Positions 18,283 through 26,176 of a stretch of 59,272 nt of DNA are shown piece after piece. The number at the start of each line of letters is the position of its first letter. Positions within the stretch are counted from its first letter, which is position 1. The position numbers were made by a program, and so were the translations under genes. The notes under the pieces are model-generated. The model had not been told where the DNA came from and ran no database searches. It was given only the letters and a program-made list of their open reading frames with translations. The DNA is from an uncultured Acidobacteriaceae bacterium (lineage in GTDB: Bacteria; Acidobacteriota; Terriglobia; Terriglobales; Acidobacteriaceae), in contig CAIWFH010000194.1 in assembly GCA_903911925.1 (NCBI GenBank), positions 1 to 59,272 on the forward strand. The letters run 5' to 3'.

Positions 18283-19737
18283 TTGCCCGAGATTCAAATC
18301 CAGCCGCCTGTCGCAACTTCGGCACAAGCGCCGCTGTGCGTCGATCTGGATGGCACTCTCGTCAAGTCGGATACGCTGATTGACTCCCTGCTGGTGCTTT
18401 TGCGAACCCGGCCGGAACGGGCGTTTGCCCTTCCCTTGCGCGTTTTGCGCGGCAAGGCCGCGTTCAAGGCGTACGTCTCCGAGACGGTCTCGCTGGATGT
18501 GGCGCACCTGCCCTACAACAAACCACTGCTCAAGTTCTTGCACCAGGAGCGCGTGCAGGGCCGCCAAATCTACCTGGCCACGGGCGCGGACTTGCGAATT
18601 GCCCGCCGCGTTGCAGACCACCTGGGCATCTTTGCCGGCGTGCTGGGCTCAGACGGCGCTACCAATCTCACCGGAAAGAAAAAACTCGACCGCCTCCGCG
18701 CCCAACTTGGCGCCGGCGGCTTTGATTACGTGGGCAACGACACGCCCGATCTGCCGCTGCTTGCTGAAGCCAACCAGGCCTTGATAGCCAACCCCACTGC
18801 GGGCTTGAGCATGGGCCTCAAATCGCGCCGCATCAAGCCGGCGCATGTTTTTCTTGAGCGCAGCCATCCACTCACCTCCCTGCTCAAGGCCCTGCGTCCG
18901 CACCAATGGGCCAAGAACCTGCTCATCTTTTTGCCGTTGCTCTTGTCGCACGACATTACAGCCCGCGGCCTGGCCATGGCTCTGCTTGCCTTTTGCAGTT
19001 TCTCGCTCGCGGCTTCCGCCGCATACATCGTCAACGATCTTCTGGACATCGAGGCTGATCGCCGCCATCCCCGCAAGCGTCTTCGTCCCTTTGCATCGGG
19101 AGATCTTTCGGCGTTCACCGGACTTTGCATCGTTGTCGCATGCCAGGGGCTGGCGCTCTCGGGGGCGCGGTTTCTGCCGGCGGCATTTTTGGGGTGGCTG
19201 CTCTTCTATCTGGCAACCACGCTGGCTTATTCCTCGTACCTCAAACGCCTCGCGCTGGTCGATGTGCTTGTGCTCTCGGGGATGTACACCTTGCGCCTGT
19301 TGGCGGGCGGCGCGGCAACCCACACGCCCATCTCCCACTGGCTGGCGGGCCTGGCCATCTTCCTGTTCCTGTCGCTGGCCTTCGTCAAGCGCTTCGCCGA
19401 ACTGGAAAACCTGCGCGCCAGCGGAGCGCCGCCCAAAAACGGCCGCGGCTACGTGGTGGCCGATATCCAGCAGCTGCGCAGCTTCGGCACCGCCAGCGCC
19501 TATGCGGCGGTGCTGGTTTTTGCCCTCTATATCAGCGGCCAGGACGTAATAAAGCTCTACCGGAACCCAGGACGGCTCTGGCTGATTACGCCCCTTATGA
19601 TTCTATGGCTCAGCCGGGTATGGCTGCTGGCCTCGCGAGGGGAACTCGACGAGGACCCGGTCATCTTTGCCATCACCGACAAGATGAGTCTTCTGATCGG
19701 CGCGGGAGTGGCGTTGGTCGCCTGGCTGGCACTTTGA
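18283..19737 (+). CDS. HAD-like phosphatase / UbiA-family prenyltransferase fusion
   Basis: A 484-aa two-domain protein. Residues about 18-200 are HAD-like: CVDLDGTLVKSD carries the DxDGT nucleophile motif, ATGADLRIARRVADHLG supplies the second motif, and DYVGNDTPDLPLL the acidic motif. Residues about 205-484 are a polytopic UbiA-type prenyltransferase with NDLLDIEADRRHPRKRLRP, matching the Mg/diphosphate-binding NDxxDxxxD motif. UbiA enzymes move a prenyl or polyprenyl-phosphate group onto an aromatic or sugar-phosphate acceptor at the inner membrane; related HAD-UbiA fusions resemble decaprenyl-phosphate phosphoribosyltransferases, but the substrate here is unknown. TTG at 18283 with GAGGTG five bases upstream is preferred; the frame stays open further upstream, but that stretch reads through the tRNA fragment and is not credible. 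Confidence 0.85.
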   Translation: MPEIQIQPPVATSAQAPLCVDLDGTLVKSDTLIDSLLVLLRTRPERAFALPLRVLRGKAAFKAYVSETVSLDVAHLPYNKPLLKFLHQERVQGRQIYLATGADLRIARRVADHLGIFAGVLGSDGATNLTGKKKLDRLRAQLGAGGFDYVGNDTPDLPLLAEANQALIANPTAGLSMGLKSRRIKPAHVFLERSHPLTSLLKALRPHQWAKNLLIFLPLLLSHDITARGLAMALLAFCSFSLAASAAYIVNDLLDIEADRRHPRKRLRPFASGDLSAFTGLCIVVACQGLALSGARFLPAAFLGWLLFYLATTLAYSSYLKRLALVDVLVLSGMYTLRLLAGGAATHTPISHWLAGLAIFLFLSLAFVKRFAELENLRASGAPPKNGRGYVVADIQQLRSFGTASAYAAVLVFALYISGQDVIKLYRNPGRLWLITPLMILWLSRVWLLASRGELDEDPVIFAITDKMSLLIGAGVALVAWLAL

Positions 19738-19762
19738 TGTCTGTCAAGCCTTCCCTGCATCC

Positions 19763-19795
19763 CTTCATTATGCTATCATTGATATCATAATGAAG
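19763..19795. promoter_or_regulatory. 33-bp palindromic operator of the FitAB pair
   Basis: A 33-bp inverted repeat centred at 19779, with CTTCATTATG at its left end and CATAATGAAG at its right, is perfect except for one mismatched pair and the centre base. It ends just before AGAAAGGAG, the ribosome binding site of the antitoxin. Antitoxins of this type bind such palindromes with their ribbon-helix-helix domain, so autorepression by the FitAB complex is likely. Confidence 0.75.
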
Positions 19796-19811
19796 AAAGG
19801 AGACTCCGCTC

Positions 19812-20051
19812 ATGCCTGCTGTAACGATTCGCAACCTTCCAGAAAGAACTCATCGCGCGCTCAAGGTGCGCGCTGCGCATAATGGAAGAAGCACCGAGGC
19901 CGAGATCCGCCGGATTTTGGAAGATGCCGTGTCTCCTGATGCGGCAACGGGACTCGGTTCGCAATTAGCTGCGCTCGGGCGTCGCTTTGGCGGCATTGAA
20001 CTCAATATCGCCCGCGATTCAAGACCGGCTGAGCCACCCGATTTCTTATGA
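19812..20051 (+). CDS. fitA: FitA-type antitoxin (ribbon-helix-helix)
   Basis: A 79-aa antitoxin of the VapB/FitA class. MPAVTIRNLPERTHRALK forms the ribbon and first helix. The GRSTEAEIRRILEDAV segment and the C-terminal LGSQLAALGRRFGGIEL closely match the DNA-binding and toxin-wrapping parts of Neisseria FitA, as I recall that sequence. It should bind the palindrome upstream as a complex with the PIN toxin. Its TGA stop overlaps the toxin ATG by four bases (ATGA), which indicates translational coupling. AAAGGAG lies ten bases before the ATG. Confidence 0.93.
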   Translation: MPAVTIRNLPERTHRALKVRAAHNGRSTEAEIRRILEDAVSPDAATGLGSQLAALGRRFGGIELNIARDSRPAEPPDFL

Positions 20052-20467
20052 TCGTTCTTGACACGAATGTGATCTCGGAGCCGGTGAAGATACTGGCTCA
20101 TTCGGTCGTGGTTGCGTGGCTGGACTCCCAGCCAAAAGAAACGCTGTATCTATGCGCGCCTGTCCTCATGGAAATCTCACTCGGTATCACGCTTCTTCCT
20201 GACGGTAGACGAAAAAAAGGCATGACGACGGCTGTGCAGACATTGCTCACCGACTACTTCGCTGATCGATTTCTCGTCTTTGGACGCAAAGCAGCCGTAG
20301 CTTATGCCTCGCTTGCGAGCCGCGCGACGGCGAAGGGCTATTCCATCTCGGTGGCAGACTGTCAGATTGCCGCCATTGCGGCTGTGCACGGCTTCACCGT
20401 TGCCACGCGCGATACCGCACCGTTCCTCGCTGTTGGCGTACCTGTCATCAACCCGTGGGAGAGTTGA
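20048..20467 (+). CDS. fitB: FitB-type PIN-domain toxin (ribonuclease)
   Basis: A 139-aa PIN-domain protein. MIVLDTNVISEP at the start and VATRDTAPF near the end are typical. The acidic Mg-binding residues are all present: D5, E42, D104 and D122. It should act as an endoribonuclease held inactive by the antitoxin encoded immediately upstream. Length and full sequence match the FitB/VapC family (it ends INPWES, compare FNPW in FitB). The toxin looks intact. The pair lies 1.7 kb beyond the right end of the tRNA-bracketed block, so it may mark a second accessory insertion or stabilise the neighbourhood; that is inference. Confidence 0.93.
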   Translation: MIVLDTNVISEPVKILAHSVVVAWLDSQPKETLYLCAPVLMEISLGITLLPDGRRKKGMTTAVQTLLTDYFADRFLVFGRKAAVAYASLASRATAKGYSISVADCQIAAIAAVHGFTVATRDTAPFLAVGVPVINPWES

Positions 20468-20524
20468 GGAGACTTGGTGGGCCAAGCATCTCGTTCACGT
20501 TAAAAGGTCAAATTGGGCATAGGC

Positions 20525-20553
20525 GCGCTCGGAGCGAACAAGGCGCCGAGCGC
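20525..20553. terminator. Hairpin between convergent fitB and dnaJ
   Basis: GCGCTCGG at 20525-20532 pairs with CCGAGCGC at 20546-20553 across a 13-nt loop. It lies between two convergent genes and probably serves the dnaJ transcript. There is no clear T tract. Confidence 0.45.
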
Positions 20554-20561
20554 AGACTTCC

Positions 20562-21695
20562 TTAGTTGAACAAGTCCTTCATCTTCTCCATCAGTGACGG
20601 AGACGCGGGCTTGTTGTCCACGGCCATGGTTTCTGCCAGCTTGGCCACCAGTTCGCGCTGGCCGCGGCTGAGTTTCCTGGGCACCTGCACCAGCACCTGC
20701 ACAATCAAGTCGCCGCGCCCGTTCTCGTTCAGCAGCGGAATTCCTTTGCCGCGAACCCGCAATTGCTTGCCGTTCTGGGTGCCCTCGGGGACCTTGATGG
20801 TCACATCGCCGTCAATGGCCGGAATCGAAATCTCCGCGCCCAGGGCGGCCTGCGGAAAGCTGATCGGGATCACGCAGTGCAGGTCCTGGCCGTCGCGCTC
20901 AAAAAAGTCATGCGGCTCAATCGCCAGCACCACGTACAGGTCGCCCCGCGGACCGCCGGACCGGCCCGCGTCGCCCTCGCCTGCATAGCGGATGCGAGTC
21001 CCATTCTCCACGCCGGGCGGCACTTTGACGTTCAACTTCAGTTCCTTGGGTACCCTCGATTCGCCGCGGCAAGCTGTGCATGGATCGCCGATGGTCGAGC
21101 CCGTGCCGCCGCATGCGCCGCAAGTGCGGGCCACGGAAAAGAAGCCCTGCTGGTAGCGCACCTGGCCACGGCCCTGGCATTGCGCGCACGCGGTGGGTCC
21201 CCGGCCTGAGGCGCTGCCGCGGCCGTTGCACACGGTGCACGTCTCGAGACGGCGAATCTTCACCTCGGTCTCGCTGCCGAACATGGCGGCGTCAAACTCC
21301 ACCGTGAGATCGAAGCGCAGATCGTCGCCGCGCTGCTGCCTTGAGCCGCGCTGCGAGCCGTTGCCGCCCATGTTGAACATCTCGCCGAATAGATCGCCGA
21401 AGATGTCGCCGATATCCACGCCGCCGGCAAAGGGACCGCCGTTAATGCCGCCCCCGCCGCTGATGCCGGCGTGGCCGTAGCGATCGTAGGCGGCGCGCTT
21501 GTCCGCGTCGCTCAGCACCTGGTAAGCCTCGCTGGCCTGCTTGAACTTCTCTTCGGCCGCGTGGTTGCCAGGGTTGCGGTCAGGATGGAACTTCAGCGCC
21601 TGCTTGCGGTAGGCACTCTTCAGCTCCGCCTCGCTCACGTCCCGCGTAACGCCGAGGACCTCGTAATAGTCAGCTTTACTCACTTGTGAACCCAT
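20562..21695 (-). CDS. dnaJ: Chaperone DnaJ (Hsp40)
   Basis: A 377-aa class A J-protein, co-chaperone of DnaK. Residues about 8-72 are the J domain (DYYEVLGV, with HPD in ALKFHPDRNPGN). A Gly/Phe-rich linker with GGGGINGGPF follows. The zinc-binding domain has four motifs: CTVCNGRG, CAQCQGRG, CGACGGTG and CTACRGES; the last keeps both cysteines but departs from CxxCxGxG at its end. The C-terminal substrate-binding and dimer domains are complete. It starts 12 bases downstream of the grpE stop, so hrcA-grpE-dnaJ is very likely one operon. No dnaK is seen in the window. Confidence 0.97.
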   Translation of the reverse strand: MGSQVSKADYYEVLGVTRDVSEAELKSAYRKQALKFHPDRNPGNHAAEEKFKQASEAYQVLSDADKRAAYDRYGHAGISGGGGINGGPFAGGVDIGDIFGDLFGEMFNMGGNGSQRGSRQQRGDDLRFDLTVEFDAAMFGSETEVKIRRLETCTVCNGRGSASGRGPTACAQCQGRGQVRYQQGFFSVARTCGACGGTGSTIGDPCTACRGESRVPKELKLNVKVPPGVENGTRIRYAGEGDAGRSGGPRGDLYVVLAIEPHDFFERDGQDLHCVIPISFPQAALGAEISIPAIDGDVTIKVPEGTQNGKQLRVRGKGIPLLNENGRGDLIVQVLVQVPRKLSRGQRELVAKLAETMAVDNKPASPSLMEKMKDLFN

Positions 21696-21707
21696 TTATA
21701 CCAGAAC

Positions 21708-22274
21708 TCATTCGCCAATTTGCTTGGGGTTTGACGCAATGCGCACCATAGCCGGGCGCAGCAGCCGCTCGCGCAGCTTGTAGCCGCGCCGGATCTCCTC
21801 GGCCACGTGCTGGTCGGGAAGGTCAAGCCGCTCCACAGAGCCCATGGCCTCATGAACCCGGGGATCGAAAACCTCGCCCACCGCGGGAATCGCCGTCACC
21901 TGCAACTGGCGGAGGATGTCCTCCATCTGCTTCACGATCAGTTCCACGCCCGAGCGCAATTGCTCGGCGGTGGCAGACGCGTTCAGGGCCAGTTCAAAGT
22001 TGTCCAGCACCGGCAAAAACTGCTCTACAACAATACCGGCTGCGTAGTCGCGAAACTCGATCCGTTCCCGCTCGCTCCGCTTGCGCGCATTTTCAAACTC
22101 GGCCTGCAGGCGCGCAAGGCGCTCCACAAGCTGGTCGCGCTCGGTCTTCATCTGCTCAAATTCCTGGCGGCTCACGGGCGCGCCCTGCCCTTCGGCGGCG
22201 GCTTCGTCCGTCGGCTGGGCGGGCACAAGCTCCGGCGCCGCAACGGCTGTCAACTCTTCATCCTTTTCCGGCAT
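21708..22274 (-). CDS. grpE: Nucleotide exchange factor GrpE
   Basis: A protein of about 188 aa that releases ADP from DnaK. The N-terminal tail is low-complexity and acidic. A coiled-coil follows (EFEQMKTERDQLVERLARLQ, then AEFENARKRSERERIEFRDY). The beta-domain ends in the characteristic HEAMGSVERLDLPDQHV and GYKLRERLLRPAMVRI. The chosen ATG at 22274 has GGAG about 12 bases upstream; a TTG at 22301 with AGGGAAG just before it would add nine residues and cannot be excluded. It lies between hrcA and dnaJ. Confidence 0.95.
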   Translation of the reverse strand: MPEKDEELTAVAAPELVPAQPTDEAAAEGQGAPVSRQEFEQMKTERDQLVERLARLQAEFENARKRSERERIEFRDYAAGIVVEQFLPVLDNFELALNASATAEQLRSGVELIVKQMEDILRQLQVTAIPAVGEVFDPRVHEAMGSVERLDLPDQHVAEEIRRGYKLRERLLRPAMVRIASNPKQIGE

Positions 22275-22385
22275 CTTTTTACGGTTTCTCCAGATTCTCA
22301 ATACTTCCCTATTTCATGATAGTTTCCGCGGCACGTGGCAACCGCCGCCCTTCGCGCATGCTCCTCCAAAAATCGAGGGACCACT

Positions 22386-23522
22386 CTAATCCGGTGGAAC
22401 TTCAAGGATGCGCTCGGAAAGCCCGGCAATATAGCGCACCGCCTGAATCATCTCCTGGTATTGAATGCGGGTGGGCGCAATTACCGCCACCGTGCCCAGG
22501 TTCGTTCCGCCCAGCCGCGCGGGAGCGCCAATCAGCACCAGGTCCTGCATCACTTGCGAAGCCTCATCCAGACCCGCCAGGTTCGGGCCCACCACCACGC
22601 GTACCTCCTGCTGGCGGCCGTCCACGTACGCTGTCAGCAGCTCAATCAGCCGCTGCTTGGCCTCCAGCGCCAGCAGCATCTGCCGCAGCCGCTCCCGGTC
22701 AAGCTCGGAACTGATCAGGTTGGCCATTCCTTCCACGTAAAGCGCAGGCCCGGCTTCTCCGCCCGCCAGGGCGCCTTTGCGGCAAAGCTCCTCAATCGAC
22801 GCCAGCATCTGGTGGTAAGCTTCGCGCTCCGCCTCTACGCGCCGGGTTATCTCCGCCCGGATGCGATCGATTGCCCAACCGCGAAAATTCTCGTTGAGAT
22901 AACGCGCGGCTGTTTCCAACTCCAGGTGATTCAATTCGCGATCCAGCGCAAGCACCCGGTCCTGCACTGTTCCGGCCTGCGTCACCACCACAGCCAGCAC
23001 CCTTCCCTGCGAGAGCCGCGAAAAATGAATGTGTTCCAGCACCTGGCCTTCCGTTGCGCTGGCCCGCGCAACGCCCAGACCGCTGGAGATAAGCGCCAGT
23101 ACGTGGGACGTCCGCTCAAGGTACTCATTGCTGCTTGAAACACCGCTGAAGCTCTCTTCAATCTGGCCGCGCCGCTGCTCGCTCAAGGTTGAGCCGCCCT
23201 GTGGCATTGCACCCGCCACGGACGGCTGGCCCGGCGCAGCCACGCGGCCCAGGTAGGAACCCGGCTGCGTAATCTGCTCGACGTAATATCGGAAAGCCGC
23301 CGCGGTGGGCACTCTGCCCGCCGAGGTATGCGGCTGCTCCAGCAAGCCCGCATCGCCCAGTGTCGCCATCACGTTGCGCAGCGTGGCAGAACTCAACCCT
23401 TCCTTGTTGGCAAAATGGCGTGCAAGAGCCTGGGAAGCCACCGGCTCCCCGGTCGCTATGTACAACTCGATAATGGCCGTAAGCACCAGCCGCTCTCGCG
23501 GACTGACGCGCGCATCTGCCAT
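22386..23522 (-). CDS. hrcA: Heat-inducible transcription repressor HrcA
   Basis: A protein of about 378 aa that represses chaperone genes. The N-terminal winged helix is plain (SPRERLVLTAIIELYIATGE, then GLSSATLRNVMATLGDAGLL and HTSAGRVPTAAAFRYYV). The C-terminal part has the GAF-like HrcA fold (LVGPNLAGLDEASQ-type segment, VIAPTRIQYQEMIQAVRYI). ATG at 23522 is chosen because GAGGG lies eight bases upstream; in-frame ATGs at 23540 and 23528 are alternatives. It heads the hrcA-grpE-dnaJ cluster. The canonical CIRCE operator, TTAGCACTC-N9-GAGTGCTAA, is not visible upstream, so the operator may be divergent or placed elsewhere. Confidence 0.96.
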   Translation of the reverse strand: MADARVSPRERLVLTAIIELYIATGEPVASQALARHFANKEGLSSATLRNVMATLGDAGLLEQPHTSAGRVPTAAAFRYYVEQITQPGSYLGRVAAPGQPSVAGAMPQGGSTLSEQRRGQIEESFSGVSSSNEYLERTSHVLALISSGLGVARASATEGQVLEHIHFSRLSQGRVLAVVVTQAGTVQDRVLALDRELNHLELETAARYLNENFRGWAIDRIRAEITRRVEAEREAYHQMLASIEELCRKGALAGGEAGPALYVEGMANLISSELDRERLRQMLLALEAKQRLIELLTAYVDGRQQEVRVVVGPNLAGLDEASQVMQDLVLIGAPARLGGTNLGTVAVIAPTRIQYQEMIQAVRYIAGLSERILEVPPD

Positions 23523-23638
23523 CTGCATCGCCCTCTTCATGAGCCGCCTGCCGTGTGCCGCCGGCGCCCCGATAACCCTTGCTAAGTGCTTGCTTAACTA
23601 TCGCTTACGTCGATAAAATTGCAAACTTCTCCTCTTTA

Positions 23639-23668
23639 ATTCTAGGGATTTGATAGCGCTGCTGTCAA
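23639..23668 (-). promoter_or_regulatory. Sigma70-type promoter of hrcA operon
   Basis: On the minus strand, TTGACA (23668-23663) and TAGAAT (23644-23639) are separated by 18 bases. They lie about 115 bases upstream of the hrcA start. Good match to the housekeeping consensus. Confidence 0.65.
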
Positions 23669-23810
23669 CATGGTTGGATGAAGCGCGCGCAGTGGCGGCA
23701 CGGCCCTCGCCGAACCCGTCGCGGGAAGCGTCCAATCCGGTGAGGGCGTTTAGCTTAAGCCGCAACAAGGCATAATAAGGGAACCGGAACCAAGCAAGGA
23801 GCCTTGATTG

Positions 23811-24773
23811 ATGACGAGACGCCACACTGCCATTCCCATATGCGCGCTGGCGCTGGGAGCCGCCATCCTGGGCTGCTGGCCGACTCCAGCTCTCGCCCAG
23901 GCCGATGCCACATCTGCCGCGAGCGGCGGCGACGCGCAATGGCTGAGTGACCTCACCGCGTGGCGCACGCATCGGGAGAACCAGTTGGCCGCCCCCGACG
24001 GTTGGCTGACCCTGGTGGGCTTGGAGTGGCTCAAGCCCGGCATCAACTCCTTCGGCGCAGCCCCGGACAGCAAGCTCCAGTTGCCCGCCCCGGCCCCAGC
24101 TCACATGGGGCTGCTCACCGTCAGCGGCAATGTGGTCCAATTGCTTGCCCCCCAGGAAGGCTTTCCGCCCGAACTCAATATCGACGGCAAACCGGCGCGT
24201 GAAGGCGAACTGACGGTAGACAATCGGAAGCCTTCGACCCTGACGTGGCACGGATTGACCATGGTGGTGCTCAATCGCGGCGGCAGCTTCGCGCTGCGCA
24301 TCAAGGACGCGGATTCGCCCACGCGGACAAATTTCATGGGCCTCAACTGGTACGCGCCCGACCCGCGCCTCCGCATCGCGGCGCAATGGGTTCCCTACAC
24401 GCCGCCCCACGTCGAGCAGATTCCCACCATCATCGGCACCACGCTCGATATGCCCGCGCCCGGCCTCGCCCGCTTCACGCTCAATGGCAAAACCCTGAGC
24501 CTGGAGCCGGTCCTCGAAGACCCCACGGGCAAAACGCTCTTCTTCATCCTCCGCGACGAAACCAGCAAAAGCACAACCTACCAAGCGGCGCGGTTCCTCC
24601 ACACCGGCATCCCCGACAATGGGCTCGACCATCCCGGCACACTCATCCTCGATTTCAACCGTCTTGAAAACCCTCCCTGCGCCTACACCCCCTATGCCAC
24701 CTGCCCCCTGCCGCCAGACCAGAACCGCTTGCCGGTCCCGCTTGAAGCCGGCGAGAAGCGCTACGCCCACTAG
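23811..24773 (+). CDS. Secreted DUF1684-family protein
   Basis: A protein of about 320 aa. It has a signal peptide (basic MTRRH, hydrophobic ICALALGAAILGCW, likely cut after ALA) and a mature DUF1684-type domain. The family hallmarks seen are WRTHRENQL, GWLTLVGLEWLKPG, GLNWYAPDPRLRIAAQW, DETSKSTTYQAARFL and the C-terminal LDFNRLENPPCAY with CPLPPDQNRL. The biochemical function of the family is not known to me. ATG at 23811 follows AAGGAG by nine bases; an adjacent TTG at 23808 would add one residue. It stands alone: hrcA is divergent upstream and aroG lies 199 bases downstream beyond a hairpin repeat. Confidence 0.85.
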   Translation: MTRRHTAIPICALALGAAILGCWPTPALAQADATSAASGGDAQWLSDLTAWRTHRENQLAAPDGWLTLVGLEWLKPGINSFGAAPDSKLQLPAPAPAHMGLLTVSGNVVQLLAPQEGFPPELNIDGKPAREGELTVDNRKPSTLTWHGLTMVVLNRGGSFALRIKDADSPTRTNFMGLNWYAPDPRLRIAAQWVPYTPPHVEQIPTIIGTTLDMPAPGLARFTLNGKTLSLEPVLEDPTGKTLFFILRDETSKSTTYQAARFLHTGIPDNGLDHPGTLILDFNRLENPPCAYTPYATCPLPPDQNRLPVPLEAGEKRYAH

Positions 24774-24804
24774 GCATTTCTGACGCGAACAAAAAGCCGG
24801 GTGC

Positions 24805-24843
24805 CGGGTGCCCCACTTTTCGATTTTGAGAAGTGGGATGCTA
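24805..24843 (+). repeat. GTGCCCC-box hairpin repeat, copy A
   Basis: A doubled GGGTGCC head is followed by a hairpin, CCCACTT at 24812-24818 pairing with AAGTGGG at 24831-24837, with TCGATT in the loop. It lies 39 bases after the DUF1684 stop and may act as its terminator. Five relatives occur near 26.1, 29.75, 30.33, 35.07 and 45.15 kb. Confidence 0.6.
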
Positions 24844-24972
24844 CGAACCCTGGTTTGCCGCGTGGCCATTTGGTCCTCCGCTCGAAGCTGGTAGATTTCT
24901 AACAAGGGCGCATTCCCACCATCCCCAAGCCGTTTCCTCGCGCCCGGGATGCAGTCCGCAAGGAAGAGAGCC

Positions 24973-26034
24973 ATGTTCCACAACACTGAAGACATCCACA
25001 TCCAATGGACCAAGGTCGTTCTTCCCCCCGTGTTTCTTGAAGAAGAGCGGCCGGTGAGCGAAGCCGCCTCGGCCACCATCTTTAACGCGCGCAGCGAGAT
25101 CACCTCCATCCTCAACGGCCAGGACGACCGACTGCTGGTGCTCGTCGGCCCCTGCTCCATCCACGACACCAAGGCCGCCCGCGAGTACGCCGCCCTGCTC
25201 AAGCCGGCCATTGACCAGTTCTCGGCAGACCTGCGCATCGTGATGCGCGTCTATTTTGAGAAGCCCCGCACCACCGTCGGATGGAAAGGCCTTATCAATG
25301 ATCCATTTCTTGACCAGTCCTACAAGATCAACGATGGCCTGCGCCTGGCGCGCCACCTGCTCCTCGATCTGGCAGAGATGGGCGTGCCCACCGGCACCGA
25401 ATTCCTTGACATGATTTCGCCACAGTACATTGCCGGCCTGGTCAGTTGGGGAGCCATCGGCGCGCGCACCACTGAGAGCCAGGTCCACCGCCAGCTTGTC
25501 TCTGGCGTCAGCTGCCCGGTTGGCTTCAAGAACGGCACCTCCGGCGACGTGCAGCTGGCTGTTGACGCGGTGCTCTCCGCCGCCCACTCGCACACTTTTC
25601 TAGGCCACACCAAGCACGGCCAATCCGCCATCTTTGTAACCACCGGCAATCCCGACTGCCACATCATCCTGCGCGGCGGCCGAAAAACGGTCAACTACAC
25701 CGCTGCCTCCGTGGCCGACGCCGCCGCGAAAATGGAGAAAGCCGGGACTGCCCCGCGCATCATGATCGACTGCAGCCACGCCAACTCGAACAAGGAATAC
25801 AAGCGACAGGCCATCGTCTGCCATGACGTAGCCGGGCAGATTGCCGCCGGCGACCGGCGCATTATCGGCGTAATGATCGAAAGCAACCTGGTGGCCGGCG
25901 CGCAGCAGCTCGTCCCCGGCAAGCCGCTGGTCTACGGCCAAAGCATCACCGACGGCTGCATCGACTGGGCTGAAACCCGCACTCTGCTTAAAGAACTCGC
26001 ATCCGCCGTCGAAGCCCGCCGCGCGCGCACATAG
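24973..26034 (+). CDS. aroG: 3-deoxy-7-phosphoheptulonate (DAHP) synthase, class I (AroG/F/H type)
   Basis: A 353-aa cytoplasmic enzyme that condenses phosphoenolpyruvate with erythrose 4-phosphate, the first step of the shikimate pathway. The E. coli-type signatures are all present: LVGPCSIHD, YFEKPRTTVGWKGLINDP, WGAIGARTTESQVHRQL, CPVGFKNGTSGD, GNPDCHIILRGG, MIDCSHANS and IIGVMIESNL. ATG at 24973 is chosen because GGAAGAG lies just upstream; an ATG at 24949 would add eight residues without that support. Length is typical. No other aromatic pathway genes adjoin it. Whether it is feedback-inhibited by Phe, Tyr or Trp cannot be read from the sequence. Confidence 0.96.
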   Translation: MFHNTEDIHIQWTKVVLPPVFLEEERPVSEAASATIFNARSEITSILNGQDDRLLVLVGPCSIHDTKAAREYAALLKPAIDQFSADLRIVMRVYFEKPRTTVGWKGLINDPFLDQSYKINDGLRLARHLLLDLAEMGVPTGTEFLDMISPQYIAGLVSWGAIGARTTESQVHRQLVSGVSCPVGFKNGTSGDVQLAVDAVLSAAHSHTFLGHTKHGQSAIFVTTGNPDCHIILRGGRKTVNYTAASVADAAAKMEKAGTAPRIMIDCSHANSNKEYKRQAIVCHDVAGQIAAGDRRIIGVMIESNLVAGAQQLVPGKPLVYGQSITDGCIDWAETRTLLKELASAVEARRART

Positions 26035-26061
26035 CAGTTGGCTCGGCCATCCCGCAACCGA

Positions 26062-26150
26062 CGGGTGCCCCATCCTTGTGACGTTTTCGCTTTTGTCACT
26101 TCGGGGTCCCCAACGACAGGTCTTCGTCGTTGGGGTGATCAAGGATGGGA
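26062..26150 (+). repeat. GTGCCCC-box hairpin repeat, copy B (nested double stem)
   Basis: The outer stem pairs CCCATCCTTG (26069-26078) with CAAGGATGGG (26140-26149). The inner stem pairs CCCCAACGAC (26108-26117) perfectly with GTCGTTGGGG (26126-26135). The largest member of the family, 28 bases after the aroG stop. Possible terminator or RNA-level element. Confidence 0.65.
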
Positions 26151-26176
26151 AGCCACAAACCCAAACTGAGAAGCGG

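Noticed and set aside
23541..23640. Possible CIRCE element near GCACTTAGC
   Set aside because: Only half-site similarity; no second arm at nine-base spacing.
23598..25238. Long minus-strand open frame (546 codons)
   Set aside because: It lies opposite the DUF1684 and aroG genes, has shadow-type composition (Arg/Gly/Ala-rich) and matches no family; both genes on the plus strand are certain.
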